Notes: a model not told the origin generated them from the sequence alone. A stretch of DNA of 64,000 nt from Chryseobacterium sp. G0201 (GCF_003815655.1 NZ_CP033917.1:4092001-4156000); one strand, 5' to 3'; counted from the first letter of the stretch, positions 25,235-34,294 are shown. A program made the numbers and translations.

Positions 25235-25690
25235 ATGCATAAAAGTATAGAAATTGATGAAAAAATATTTCAGGATGCTGTTAAATTCTACGGTACCGTT
25301 TTCAATCTACCACCGTTAGCTTCAAAAATCTACGCCTATCTTCTTTTCGATTATGAAAAGGTGGGTATTACGTTTGACGAGTTTGTGGAAGTGCTTTCTG
25401 CCAGTAAAAGTTCTGTTTCTACGAGCATTTCTTTACTACTAAGCTCACAACTTATTGTAGATCACAATAAAATGGACGAACGGAAACGATATTTTTTCAT
25501 CAATGATGAGTACAAAAAGATAAGATTTGAAAAAATAGTTCAAAAGATGAAGGACGAATTAAAATTATTGGATGATTTAAACAATTTCAAAAAAGTAAAA
25601 GATGATGGTTACGACGAAAAAATTGAAGCTTATAAAGCTCTTTTAGATAAAAACATAATAAATATTCAAGAATCTCTTAATAAACTATAA
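25235..25690 (+). CDS. GbsR/MarR-type regulator of the efflux operon
   Basis: 151 residues with a winged-helix domain (LPPLASKIYAYLLF, then the SASKSSVSTSISLLLSSQLI recognition helix and a short wing DERKRYFF) followed by a long dimerising coiled coil (~100-151). This matches GbsR-like MarR proteins that precede RND pumps in Bacteroidota. Its stop codon is one base before the adaptor start, so it is the first gene of the efflux operon. Probably a drug- or metabolite-responsive repressor. Confidence 0.83.
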   Translation: MHKSIEIDEKIFQDAVKFYGTVFNLPPLASKIYAYLLFDYEKVGITFDEFVEVLSASKSSVSTSISLLLSSQLIVDHNKMDERKRYFFINDEYKKIRFEKIVQKMKDELKLLDDLNNFKKVKDDGYDEKIEAYKALLDKNIINIQESLNKL

Positions 25691-25691
25691 A

Positions 25692-26879
25692 ATGAATAAT
25701 AAGCTAGTTATACTTTCTATTGCGGCATTCTCACTAGCTGCCTGCAAAAAAGAAGCTCCAAAACAGGATGGCGCAAAACCATATCCTGTAATCAATGTGG
25801 AGGCAAAAAATATCGTAGGTTATCAGACATTTCCGGCTACCATTCAGGGTAGGGTGAATAATGATGTACGTGCGAAAATACAGGGATATATCACTCAGGT
25901 TTTAGTAGATGAAGGGCAATATGTTACAAAAGGACAGCCTTTATTCCGTCTTGAAACTAATATTTTAACAGAAAACGCTGCTGCTGCAAAAGCAGGAATT
26001 GGCGCGGCTGAGTCAACGATCGCAGCTTCTCAGGCAGCGGTAAATGCAGCTCAGGTTGAAGTAAATAAATTAAAGCCTTTGGTTGCTAAAAATATCATCA
26101 GTGATGTTCAGCTGCAAACTGCACAGGCAAATTTATCTCAGGCAAAAGCTCAGTTGCAACAGTCAATGGCTGCAAAACAACAGGCTTCGGCTAACTATAA
26201 AGGAGTTGCGGCAAATATCGAATATTCTATCATTCGTGCGCCTATTTCAGGAGTTATCGGAAAGCTTCCTTTAAAAGTGGGAAGTTTGGTTGGTCCTACA
26301 GATCAGACAGCTTTAACAACAATTTCAGACACTTCTGAACTGTTTGCTTATTTCTCAATGAATGAAAAAGAATATTTTGATTTCTTAGAAAAATCTCCAG
26401 GAGCTACATTGCAAGAAAAGATCAAAAATCTTCCCATGGTAGAATTACAACTGGCAAACGGAAGTATTTATTCTGAAAAAGGTAGAATTGAAGCGATTAC
26501 AGGACAAATTGATGCTACAACAGGGACGATTCAGTTTAGAGTTGCCTTCACAAATCCACAGAAATTATTGAGCAACGGTAACAGTGGATCTATCAGACTT
26601 CCAAAAGCTTACGATAATGTATTGGTGATTCCGGAAAGTGCAACTTACGAGCAGCAAGGTATCGTTTATGCTTATAAAGTTGATAAAGGTGATACTGCGA
26701 GAAATGTTGTCATTAATGTGATCGACAGAATCGACAATATGGCTTTAATAAAATCCGGTGTTAATAAAGGTGAAATGATCGTTGCTGCAGGTATCGGAGG
26801 TTTAAAACCGGGAACTGCTGTGAAGCCAAAACCAGTAAAAATGGATAGCCTTGTTCAATCTATAAAACCGAAATTCTAA
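25692..26879 (+). CDS. RND efflux periplasmic adaptor lipoprotein
   Basis: 395 residues. The lipoprotein signal ends SLAAC (Cys about residue 19). Then come the barrel-sandwich half IQGYITQVLVDEGQYVTKGQPLF, a coiled-coil hairpin with many Ala/Gln repeats (~85-165), the second half APISGVIGKLPLKVGSLV, and beta-barrel and membrane-proximal domains. It is the AcrA-like membrane fusion protein that joins the inner-membrane pump to the outer-membrane channel, both encoded next. Confidence 0.94.
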   Translation: MNNKLVILSIAAFSLAACKKEAPKQDGAKPYPVINVEAKNIVGYQTFPATIQGRVNNDVRAKIQGYITQVLVDEGQYVTKGQPLFRLETNILTENAAAAKAGIGAAESTIAASQAAVNAAQVEVNKLKPLVAKNIISDVQLQTAQANLSQAKAQLQQSMAAKQQASANYKGVAANIEYSIIRAPISGVIGKLPLKVGSLVGPTDQTALTTISDTSELFAYFSMNEKEYFDFLEKSPGATLQEKIKNLPMVELQLANGSIYSEKGRIEAITGQIDATTGTIQFRVAFTNPQKLLSNGNSGSIRLPKAYDNVLVIPESATYEQQGIVYAYKVDKGDTARNVVINVIDRIDNMALIKSGVNKGEMIVAAGIGGLKPGTAVKPKPVKMDSLVQSIKPKF

Positions 26880-26880
26880 A

Positions 26881-29800
26881 ATGATTAAAAATTTTATAAA
26901 CCGACCGGTTTTATCCACCGTAATCTCAATTTTGATTGTGATTCTCGGTGTTTTGGGATTAATTTCCCTGCCAGTCACACAGTATCCAGATATTGCACCT
27001 CCCACAGTAAGCGTTTCAGCAAACTACACCGGAGCCAATGCGGAAACTGTTATGAAAAGTGTTGTAGTACCTTTGGAAGAACAGATCAATGGGGTGGAAG
27101 GAATGGACTACATTACTTCCAGTGCAGGAAATGATGGTTCAGCGCAGATTCAGGTATTTTTTAAACAAGGAATTGATCCGGATATTGCTGCGGTAAACGT
27201 ACAGAACCGTGTTACCAGAGCTACACCGTTGCTTCCAAGTGAAGTTACACGTTCCGGAGTTGTAACGCAGAAACAGCAAACGAGTGCCTTGATGTATATG
27301 TCTTTCTATTCTGAAAATAAAGATTTAGATGATGTATATCTTCAAAACTTCCTGAATATCAACGTTATTCCAAACTTGAAAAGGATTAATGGTGTAGGTG
27401 ATGCCAACGTTTTCGGGGGTAAAAACTACTCTATGAGAGTTTGGTTGGATCCTTCAAAAATGGCAGCTTACGGATTGACTCCGGATGATGTTACCACAGC
27501 GATCAACGAGCAGAGTAGAGAAGCGGCAGCTGGTTCTATCGGGCAAAACAGTGGTAGTTCTTTTGAATATATCATTAAATATGTCGGAAAATTCAACGAA
27601 AAAGATCAATACGACAATATCATCATTAAAGCGCTTCCTGACGGACAGAATTTGATGTTGAAAGATGTTGCTAAAGTTGAGTTGGCAGGACAATCTTACA
27701 CAGGAATCGGGGAAAACGGAAACAATCCATCCATCAGTATGGGTATCTTCCAGACACCGGGTTCTAATGCTCAGGAGATCATTAAAAATATTAAAACTTA
27801 CCTAAAATCAGCAGAAGGAAGCTTCCCTGAAGGTGTAAAATATACATTTAACTTTGATACCAACGAATTCTTGGATGCATCGATTGAAAAGGTTGTTCAT
27901 ACCTTAATTGAAGCATTTATATTGGTATTTATCGTGGTTTATATCTTCTTGCAGGATTTCAGATCTACATTGATTCCGGCCATTGCGGTTCCGGTATCTA
28001 TTGTAGGGGCGTTTTTCTTCCTGAATTTATTTGGATATTCATTAAACCTTTTAACGTTATTCGCATTAGTTCTTGCGATCGGTATTGTGGTAGATGACGC
28101 GATTGTCGTCGTCGAGGCCGTTCACGCCAAGATGGAACACGGTATTTCCGATGCTAAAAAAGCGACTGTTGAAGCGATGGACGAGATCACAGGAGCTATT
28201 ATTTCAATTACTTTGGTAATGGCAGCGGTATTCGTTCCGGTAACGTTTATTACAGGTCCGACAGGGGTTTTCTACCAGCAGTTTGGTATTACGCTGATTA
28301 TTGCGATCATCATTTCTGCAGTTAATGCATTAACATTGAGTCCGGTTTTATGTTCATTATTCTTAAAGCCTCATGATGCGCATCATGCAGAATATAAAAG
28401 CTTAAACTTTTTACAGAAGTTTTTCTATAAATTTAATATTGCTTTCAAAACGACAACAGATCGTTACGGAAGAGGGTTTGTGTTCTTGTTAAGACACAAA
28501 TGGGTTACTTTGATCATCTTTGCTGTTACAGGAGGTATTTTATTCTGGGCAAGTTCTACGATGAAAAAAGGTTTCGTACCTACAGAAGACAGAGGGATCA
28601 TCTTTACTGATGTACAACTTCCTCCGGGTGCTTCGATGGAAAGAACGTACAATGCTTTGAAAACGCTTCAGGCTAATGCTATGAAGGTTCCGGGAGTACA
28701 AAATGTGACGATTTCTACAGGTAGAGGTTTCTTATCAGGAAACGGAAGTAATAACGGTCTTGCTTTCATTAAATTGAAACCATTTGACGAAAGAAAAAAA
28801 GACAATCAGACTTCTGAAGATATTACTAAAAAACTATTCGGTATTTCAGGAAAAGTTCCGGATGCGAAAGTAGTATTCTTCCAACCACCGAGTGTACCAG
28901 GTTTTGGTAACAGTGCCGGTTTTGAAATGGTATTGCTGGATAAATCAGGAGGTGATTACGCCGACCTTGATAATAAAACAAACGAATTCATCGGGAAATT
29001 GATGCAAAGACCTGAAATTGAATTTGCTCAGTCATCATTTAACACAAAATATCCTCAGTATCAGATGGACATTAATGTTCCTTTGGCTAAACAGATGGGA
29101 GTTTCTGTAAGTACCATTCTAAGTACGATGCAGGGATACATCGGGGGTATTTACACCGCTGACTTTACAAAATACGGAAAACAGTTCAGAGTAATGGTTC
29201 AGGCTCTTCCTGAAAACAGACAAAACATCAATAACTTAAATGAATTGTATGTAAGAACCGCTTCCGGAGTAATGTCGCCGATTTCTCAGTTTGTAACGTT
29301 GAAAAAAGCATACGGTCCGCAATCAGTAAGCAGATATAACTTGTTTACTTCAGTGAAAATTACTGGAGCTAACTCTGCAGGATTCAGTTCTGGGGATGCA
29401 ATTACGGCAGTTCAGGATGTGGCTAAGGAAACTTTAAATCAAAATTATGATGTAGAGTTTACGGGGTTAACAAGAGAAGAATTAAATTCAGGATCTCAGA
29501 CATTATTAATCTTTGGTTTAAGTTTAATTTTTGTTTACTTCATTCTTTCTGCTCAGTATGAAAGTTATATTCTTCCGTTGGTCGTGGTAATTTCTCTTCC
29601 TCTTGGGGTAATGGGAGCTTATTTTGGTCAAAAAATTATGGGCTTGGAAAACAATATTTATTTCCAGATCGCCCTGATCATGCTAGTCGGATTACTCGCG
29701 AAAAATGCCATCTTGATCATTGAATTTGCTGTACAAAGAAGGCATCACGGTGAAACGATTGTAATGTCTGCCATCAATGCTGCAAAAGCTAGATTAAGAC

Positions 29801-30027
29801 CAATTTTGATGACTTCATTTGCCTTTATCTTCGGTCTATTACCGTTGGTTTTAGCAAGCGGAATCGGAGCAGTGGGTAACAGATCTATTGCAACAGGTGC
29901 CGCGATCGGGTTGTTGATCGGTACAATTTTAGGTCTTTTCGTAATTCCTGTTTTGTACGTGATTTTCCAGACTTTACAAGAAAAAGTGAAACCTATTAAA
30001 AGAGAAGAAATCAATTTAGCAGAATAA
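26881..30027 (+). CDS. RND multidrug efflux permease (HAE-1 type)
   Basis: 1048 residues, the normal size of AcrB-like pumps. The N-terminus FINRPVLSTVISILIVI forms TM1. Proton-relay Asp residues lie in TM4 within VVDDAIVVVEAVHAKME, and TM10 has LAKNAILIIEFA. Two large periplasmic loops carry the porter and docking domains. It uses the proton gradient to export drugs or lipids. It starts one base after the adaptor gene, and a heptad repeat follows before the outer-membrane factor. Confidence 0.96.
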   Translation: MIKNFINRPVLSTVISILIVILGVLGLISLPVTQYPDIAPPTVSVSANYTGANAETVMKSVVVPLEEQINGVEGMDYITSSAGNDGSAQIQVFFKQGIDPDIAAVNVQNRVTRATPLLPSEVTRSGVVTQKQQTSALMYMSFYSENKDLDDVYLQNFLNINVIPNLKRINGVGDANVFGGKNYSMRVWLDPSKMAAYGLTPDDVTTAINEQSREAAAGSIGQNSGSSFEYIIKYVGKFNEKDQYDNIIIKALPDGQNLMLKDVAKVELAGQSYTGIGENGNNPSISMGIFQTPGSNAQEIIKNIKTYLKSAEGSFPEGVKYTFNFDTNEFLDASIEKVVHTLIEAFILVFIVVYIFLQDFRSTLIPAIAVPVSIVGAFFFLNLFGYSLNLLTLFALVLAIGIVVDDAIVVVEAVHAKMEHGISDAKKATVEAMDEITGAIISITLVMAAVFVPVTFITGPTGVFYQQFGITLIIAIIISAVNALTLSPVLCSLFLKPHDAHHAEYKSLNFLQKFFYKFNIAFKTTTDRYGRGFVFLLRHKWVTLIIFAVTGGILFWASSTMKKGFVPTEDRGIIFTDVQLPPGASMERTYNALKTLQANAMKVPGVQNVTISTGRGFLSGNGSNNGLAFIKLKPFDERKKDNQTSEDITKKLFGISGKVPDAKVVFFQPPSVPGFGNSAGFEMVLLDKSGGDYADLDNKTNEFIGKLMQRPEIEFAQSSFNTKYPQYQMDINVPLAKQMGVSVSTILSTMQGYIGGIYTADFTKYGKQFRVMVQALPENRQNINNLNELYVRTASGVMSPISQFVTLKKAYGPQSVSRYNLFTSVKITGANSAGFSSGDAITAVQDVAKETLNQNYDVEFTGLTREELNSGSQTLLIFGLSLIFVYFILSAQYESYILPLVVVISLPLGVMGAYFGQKIMGLENNIYFQIALIMLVGLLAKNAILIIEFAVQRRHHGETIVMSAINAAKARLRPILMTSFAFIFGLLPLVLASGIGAVGNRSIATGAAIGLLIGTILGLFVIPVLYVIFQTLQEKVKPIKREEINLAE

Positions 30028-30032
30028 TTTAA

Positions 30033-30109
30033 TTAGAGAAGTTAGAGGTTAGATTTTAGAAATTAGTTTTTAAATCTAGCTTCTAACCTCTAGTTTCTAA
30101 CTTCTAATT
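30033..30109. repeat. Heptad-phased inverted repeat between efflux pump and channel genes
   Basis: The left arm has TTAG-led units at 30033, 30042, 30049, 30056 and 30063 (last four in exact 7-base steps: TTAGAGG, TTAGATT, TTAGAAA, TTAGTTT). The right arm has five consecutive perfect heptads, TCTAGCT, TCTAACC, TCTAGTT, TCTAACT and TCTAATT, from 30075 to 30109. The arms are complementary and would form a long hairpin in the mRNA between permease and channel. Confidence 0.75.
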
Positions 30110-30116
30110 ACAAAAA

Positions 30117-31532
30117 ATGAAGAGTTTATTAAACATCATAAAAGGAATAACTTTTTCAGTCGCAATTCTTGCAGCCGTTTCATCTTGTATGGCGAGAAAA
30201 GAATATGAAAGACCGAAAAATGTTGTAGACGAAAAGCTTTTCCGTACAGATATGCTTCCTACAGACAGTGTGAATATCGCGAACATTTCCTGGAAAGAAA
30301 TTTTCACCGATCCGATACTTCAAGGGCATATCAATAAAGCTTTAGAAAATAATTTAGATATAAGAATCGCTTTGCAGAGTATTACTTCTGCAGAGGCCTA
30401 TTTAAAGCAAAGTAAAGCAGCATACGAACCGACAATAAGTGTTGGTCCAGGCTATTCTTTCCAGACTCAGTCTTTAAATACGCAAACCGGACAGTTATTC
30501 GGAGACAGAAGATATATTAACCAACTTGATATTACTGCAAGTCTTGGTTGGGAAGCTGATATCTGGGGTAAATTAAAAGCTCAGGAAAAAGCTCAGCTTG
30601 CTACATATTTAGGAACTGTAGCAGCCCATAAAGCCGTAAAAAGTGACTTGGTTGCCTCTGTTGCTTCTGCGTATTATCAGTTGTTGACGTATGATTCTCA
30701 GAAGAAAATTATTACGGAAACAATTGCAGTTCGTCAGAAAAATTTAGAAACAACTAAAGCTTTAAAAATATCAGGAACCGTTACAGAGGTTGCCGTTCAA
30801 CAAAGTGAAGCGTTGGTTTTCAATGCACAATCTTTATTGATCGATATTGATACTCAGATCCAATTATTGGAAAATACAATGAGTTTATTGATGGGAGAGC
30901 CTTCTCACGCAATCGAAAGATCTACGTTGGAATCACAAAAAATCCCTATTGATCTAAAATTAGGATATCCTGCTCAATTGCTGGCAAACCGTCCGGATGT
31001 AATGAGAGCAGAATACAGTCTGATGAATGCTTTTGAATTGACAAATTCTGCAAAAGCTCAGTTTTATCCTACGTTGAAGATTACAGGAAGCGGAGGAATT
31101 CAGTCTCTAGATATTGATCATTTATTTAGTGTAAATTCATTATTTGCAAGTGTAGTGGGAGGTTTGGCACAACCTATTTTAAATAAGAGAGCGATCAGAA
31201 CCAATTACGATGTAAGTTTAGCTAACCAGGAAACAGCGTATTTGAACTTCAGAAAAACGGTTCTTACAGCCGGAAAAGAAGTTTCTGACGCCATAAGAGT
31301 TTTCTCTGTTCAGGATTCTTTTATTGAATTAAAAGAAAAAGAACTGGATGCTTACAAAAAATCTGTAAACTATTCTCAGGAGCTTGTGAACTACGGTATG
31401 GCCAACTATCTTGAAGTATTGAATGCCAGCGTAAATTCATTAAACGCAGAATTGAATATTTCAAACGCAGAATACAGTAAAATGAAAGCCGGAATAGACC
31501 TTTACCAAGCTTTGGGAGGCGGATGGCAATAG
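30117..31532 (+). CDS. Outer-membrane efflux channel, TolC/NodT-like lipoprotein
   Basis: 471 residues with a lipoprotein signal (AILAAVSSC, Cys about 24). Two homologous outer-membrane-factor halves follow, each with long helices (NNLDIRIALQSITSAEAYLKQSKAAYEP; LLANRPDVMRAEYSLMNAFE). The DVMRAE motif and the helical coil VEVLNASVNSLNAE-like end are typical. It completes the tripartite pump with the two genes upstream. A terminator follows. Confidence 0.93.
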   Translation: MKSLLNIIKGITFSVAILAAVSSCMARKEYERPKNVVDEKLFRTDMLPTDSVNIANISWKEIFTDPILQGHINKALENNLDIRIALQSITSAEAYLKQSKAAYEPTISVGPGYSFQTQSLNTQTGQLFGDRRYINQLDITASLGWEADIWGKLKAQEKAQLATYLGTVAAHKAVKSDLVASVASAYYQLLTYDSQKKIITETIAVRQKNLETTKALKISGTVTEVAVQQSEALVFNAQSLLIDIDTQIQLLENTMSLLMGEPSHAIERSTLESQKIPIDLKLGYPAQLLANRPDVMRAEYSLMNAFELTNSAKAQFYPTLKITGSGGIQSLDIDHLFSVNSLFASVVGGLAQPILNKRAIRTNYDVSLANQETAYLNFRKTVLTAGKEVSDAIRVFSVQDSFIELKEKELDAYKKSVNYSQELVNYGMANYLEVLNASVNSLNAELNISNAEYSKMKAGIDLYQALGGGWQ

Positions 31533-31551
31533 TCATTTAATCATAAAAAGT

Positions 31552-31590
31552 AAAAACGCATGTTAATTAATTTTAGCATGCGTTTTTTTT
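31552..31590 (+). terminator. Terminator of the efflux operon
   Basis: AAAAACGCATG pairs with CATGCGTTTTT, with an AT-rich loop of ~14 bases and eight T residues; a strong intrinsic terminator. Confidence 0.9.
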
Positions 31591-31646
31591 AGATAAAATT
31601 TATATCATTAATTTACAGCTATTTATATTGTTATAAGTTAATTTCA

Positions 31647-31678
31647 TTTGTATATATGTAGTTAACTACGTAGTTTTG
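31647..31678 (+). promoter_or_regulatory. Promoter with embedded perfect palindrome before the GNAT/MarR pair
   Basis: TTTG at 31647-31650 and TAGTTTTG at 31671-31678 are 20 bases apart, a textbook Bacteroidota promoter. The perfect 12-bp palindrome GTAGTTAACTAC occupies 31658-31669, inside the spacer, where a bound MarR-type dimer would exclude polymerase. The MarR-like gene is the second gene of this transcript. Confidence 0.7.
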
Positions 31679-31695
31679 TACGTAAATTAAATACA

Positions 31696-32184
31696 ATGTT
31701 AGAAATCAGTACTGTAAACAATACACATTCAAAATCAATTATAGATTTGATTCTGAATATCCAGCAAAAGGAATTTAATGTTCCTATCACAATAGAGGAT
31801 CAGCCGGATCTTCTGCAAATCGATGATTTTTATTTTGCTAAAGGAGGAAGTTTTTGGGGAGCTTTTATCAATGGTGAATTGGTAGGAACGATAGCCTTGG
31901 TGAAGTTTGATGAAAAATCTGGTGCGATCAGAAAGATGTTTGTAAAAAAAGAATTCAGAGGAAAAGAACATAATATCGCACAAAAACTGTTGGAAACCTT
32001 GATTTCTTATTGTAATGAAAATGGAATAGATGAACTATATTTGGGAACGGTATCCATACTGAAGGCAGCATTGCGTTTTTATGAACGAAATCACTTTACT
32101 ATCATTAATAAAGAATCGCTTCCGGCAAAATTCCCGTTAATGAGTGCCGATAATGTATTTTGTTATTTAAACATCACCCTATGA
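31696..32184 (+). CDS. GNAT-family N-acetyltransferase coupled to a MarR regulator
   Basis: 162 residues with the GNAT fold: GAFINGELVGTIALV strand pair, IRKMFVKKEFRGKEHNIAQKLLE acetyl-CoA loop and helix, and LGTVSILKAALRFYERNHF toward the C-terminus. Substrate unknown. The stop overlaps the start of the MarR-like gene as ATGA, so the two are translationally coupled. In many bacteria a MarR domain and a GNAT domain are fused in one protein; here they are separate, with the enzyme first. Confidence 0.85.
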   Translation: MLEISTVNNTHSKSIIDLILNIQQKEFNVPITIEDQPDLLQIDDFYFAKGGSFWGAFINGELVGTIALVKFDEKSGAIRKMFVKKEFRGKEHNIAQKLLETLISYCNENGIDELYLGTVSILKAALRFYERNHFTIINKESLPAKFPLMSADNVFCYLNITL

Positions 32185-32660
32185 ACGTTATCAACGAAGC
32201 AGGAATTTTAGCAATATCAACAAGACTTCATCGTTTTAGTGAACAATTGAGAAAGGAAGGTGCCCTGATTTACAAAGCCTTCGGTATAGACTTTGAGCTT
32301 AAGTGGTTTCCGGTCATATTTACCATATATCAGAAAAAATTAGCAGGAGTTGTTGAAATTGCCAATGAAATAGGATATACCCATCCTTCTACGATTAGCC
32401 TGCTTAAAGAACTCGAAAAACTAGAATTTATAGAATGGAAAAAAGATAAACACGATGAGCGAAAAAGGCTCTTTGTGTTAACTCTCAAAGGAGAAGAACT
32501 GATTGGGAAAATGAAACCGGTATGGGAACTTATGTCACAAGTATTGGGTGAAATTGCAGATAATGAAAATAATTTGCTAAAAGCAATTAATGAAGCAGAG
32601 GAAAAAATTGCTGCGCAGTCGTTTTTGCAGAGGGCTCTACAATTGAAAAATACTAAGTAA
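32181..32660 (+). CDS. MarR-family transcriptional regulator
   Basis: 159 residues from the ATG at 32181. The winged helix includes GVVEIANEIGYTHPSTISLLKELEKLEFIEW (helix-turn-helix) and a wing KDKHDERKRLFVLTLKGEELI, as in MarR proteins. N- and C-terminal helices would form the dimer. It probably represses its own promoter through the GTAGTTAACTAC palindrome at 31658 and may respond to the substrate or product of the coupled acetyltransferase. Confidence 0.85.
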   Translation: MNVINEAGILAISTRLHRFSEQLRKEGALIYKAFGIDFELKWFPVIFTIYQKKLAGVVEIANEIGYTHPSTISLLKELEKLEFIEWKKDKHDERKRLFVLTLKGEELIGKMKPVWELMSQVLGEIADNENNLLKAINEAEEKIAAQSFLQRALQLKNTK

Positions 32661-32781
32661 ATAGTACTGATAAATTGATAGTTAAATAATTTTCTTTTTG
32701 CTGTTTTATTCAAAGAAGCTTTAAAAAAATGATTATAACATAGTTAATGTTAGAAATTATTAAATAAAATTTAATAAAGTA

Positions 32782-32812
32782 TTTGTATATGTGGTTTAAA
32801 TACTTACTTTTG
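32782..32812 (+). promoter_or_regulatory. Promoter of the tRNA-Ala gene
   Basis: TTTG at 32782-32785 and TACTTTTG at 32805-32812 with a 19-base spacer, about 20 bases before the mature tRNA. A consensus Bacteroidota promoter. Confidence 0.75.
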
Positions 32813-32832
32813 TACCGCTTCTGAAAAAGAAA

Positions 32833-32906
32833 GGGGAATTAGCTCATCTGGCTAGAGCGTTAGACTGGCAGTCTAAAGGTGACGGGTTCGATCCCCGTAT
32901 TCTCCA
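32833..32906 (+). tRNA. tRNA-Ala (GGC)
   Basis: A full cloverleaf: acceptor GGGGAAT with ATTCTCC, D-arm GCTC/GAGC, anticodon stem TTAGA/TCTAA around the loop CTGGCAG (anticodon GGC), and a T-arm ACGGG-TTCGATC-CCCGT. The G3-U70 wobble in the acceptor stem, the identity element for alanyl-tRNA synthetase, is present. The discriminator is A; CCA is not encoded. Confidence 0.96.
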
Positions 32907-32938
32907 CAGATTTGATATTTCATAAACTTATAAAAACT

Positions 32939-33316
32939 ATGAAGAAACTTTTTTTACTCTTATTAACGGCTTTTATATTTATCGGATGTAGCTCTGATGA
33001 AGATACTATTTACGATTTTATCGGAACATGGTCAGGGACTTATGAAGGTAGTGACAAAGGTGACTTTAATTTTGTTGTTGCCAGTGACGGGAAATTGACG
33101 GGCACTATGCATTCTACTATAAAAGATGAAAATTACGTAATCACAGGAAATGTAACTGATACAGGAGATCTTACAGGAGTAGTAGGTTCACCTTCAGATG
33201 GTGATTTTCATGGTATTTTAACAAGAGAAGATAAAAAAGGAAGTGGAGGCTGGACAAATTCAGTTCCTACGCCTGCAAGAGCTGGAACTTGGACCGGAGA
33301 AAAGAATAAAAAGTAA
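32939..33316 (+). CDS. Small lipoprotein with a putative beta-barrel fold
   Basis: 125 residues from the ATG at 32939, with a lipoprotein signal (LLLLTAFIFIGC, Cys about 17) followed by SSDED, a typical Bacteroidota surface-lipoprotein tail. The mature part starts with IGTWSGTYEG and has alternating short strands (DGKLTGTMHS, NVTDTGDLTGVV), suggesting a small beta-sandwich or barrel. Function unknown. It begins 32 bases after tRNA-Ala and could be read from the same promoter. Confidence 0.75.
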   Translation: MKKLFLLLLTAFIFIGCSSDEDTIYDFIGTWSGTYEGSDKGDFNFVVASDGKLTGTMHSTIKDENYVITGNVTDTGDLTGVVGSPSDGDFHGILTREDKKGSGGWTNSVPTPARAGTWTGEKNKK

Positions 33317-33336
33317 AAAAATATTATTTACAATAT

Positions 33337-33370
33337 AAAAAAAGACTATCCAATTTGGGTAGTCTTTTTT
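33337..33370. terminator. Bidirectional terminator after the lipoprotein gene
   Basis: A-run, stem GACTATCCAA with TTGGGTAGTC (one wobble), and T-run; usable for the lipoprotein gene and for the convergent gene ending at 33425. Confidence 0.85.
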
Positions 33371-33424
33371 GTTTTTGGATTTCTGCATTTTTTCATTACA
33401 AAATGGTTTCCAATCTCCATCTTA

Positions 33425-34072
33425 TCATACAAATCCCATATTCAAAATCTCTTCATCTTTTTTTAAAACTAAAAAGTAGAGAATTAAATCATCACCTGAA
33501 AACTGCTTAATAAAAAATATTTTTTCTTTTTCTTCGGCTAATTTTTTCTCTTCAAAAGACTCTGTTAAATAATTTTCAAAATCAATTTTTAGACTAATTA
33601 AAATGGTTTCATCTGCAGGAAATATATTATTTAAATATAATTTTTCATTGAATAAATCTAAAGAAATAGAATTTTCATTTTCAAAATTATTCTTACTCCC
33701 AAATTGAAATTTACGGAGAAGAAGCTTTCCTTTTTCAGTTGAAATACCATTTTCGACAGTTCTTTTTCCTCTTTCAGACACAACGTCAAGATCTTTTATC
33801 TCGGTCATTAATTTTGCAAATTTCTGATAGAGTAGAGGATCTTCTGCCTGTTTTATATATTGATCTAAAACTTGTCTTATAATTTTTCCAACCTTAGAAC
33901 AATGGCCAAATTCTGAGCTGTTCTGCCTTACTTTTTCATAAGAAGGACTTTTCTTAAAAGCTGTTTTATTGAATCCGCTTTTTTTTCGAACAACATTTTT
34001 GCCATTCAAAGTATAAAAAACGAGGTCGCCAACCGCGCCATTAATTTTAATTAAACTTTCATACGTTGCCAT
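33425..34072 (-). CDS. Orphan hypothetical protein
   Basis: 215 residues, not assigned with confidence. The N-terminus INGAVGDLVFYTLNGKNVVR resembles, weakly, the G-x-x-G...R start of DUF6266-type Bacteroidota proteins. A lysine-rich segment with YEKVRQNSSEFG follows, and the C-terminal half has alternating beta strands. It has no signal peptide or membrane segment. It is a single gene whose codon and base use are distinctly AT-rich, flanked by non-coding AT-rich DNA (34073-34244), so it may be an accessory gene. Confidence 0.6.
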   Translation of the reverse strand: MATYESLIKINGAVGDLVFYTLNGKNVVRKKSGFNKTAFKKSPSYEKVRQNSSEFGHCSKVGKIIRQVLDQYIKQAEDPLLYQKFAKLMTEIKDLDVVSERGKRTVENGISTEKGKLLLRKFQFGSKNNFENENSISLDLFNEKLYLNNIFPADETILISLKIDFENYLTESFEEKKLAEEKEKIFFIKQFSGDDLILYFLVLKKDEEILNMGFV

Positions 34073-34244
34073 AATTCATTGATAAAACGAATGTTTAAAA
34101 ATATCACAAAAGAGATTCATATAATTAGTGAAAAACATTTGTGTTTAAGTATCAAATATAATGATTAATAATTAAATAGCTAATTTTAATATATATTTAT
34201 AATATAGTTCTAGTATAGTTTAAGCATAATTTAAATATAAAATG

Positions 34245-34252
34245 TATATTTG
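34245..34252 (+). promoter_or_regulatory. -7 box before the NlpC/P60 gene
   Basis: TATATTTG at 34245-34252 matches TAnnTTTG. A TTTA at 34219-34222 could be a weak -33 with a 22-base spacer. The box shows that the reading frame open from 34250 starts inside the promoter and is not the real start. Confidence 0.5.
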
Positions 34253-34294
34253 TATAGAATTAGTTACAGTGTTAAAAATCAGAAGGATATGAAA

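Noticed and set aside
30033..30109. CRISPR array
   Set aside because: Units are 7 bases without spacers; no repeat of 23-40 bases and no cas genes.
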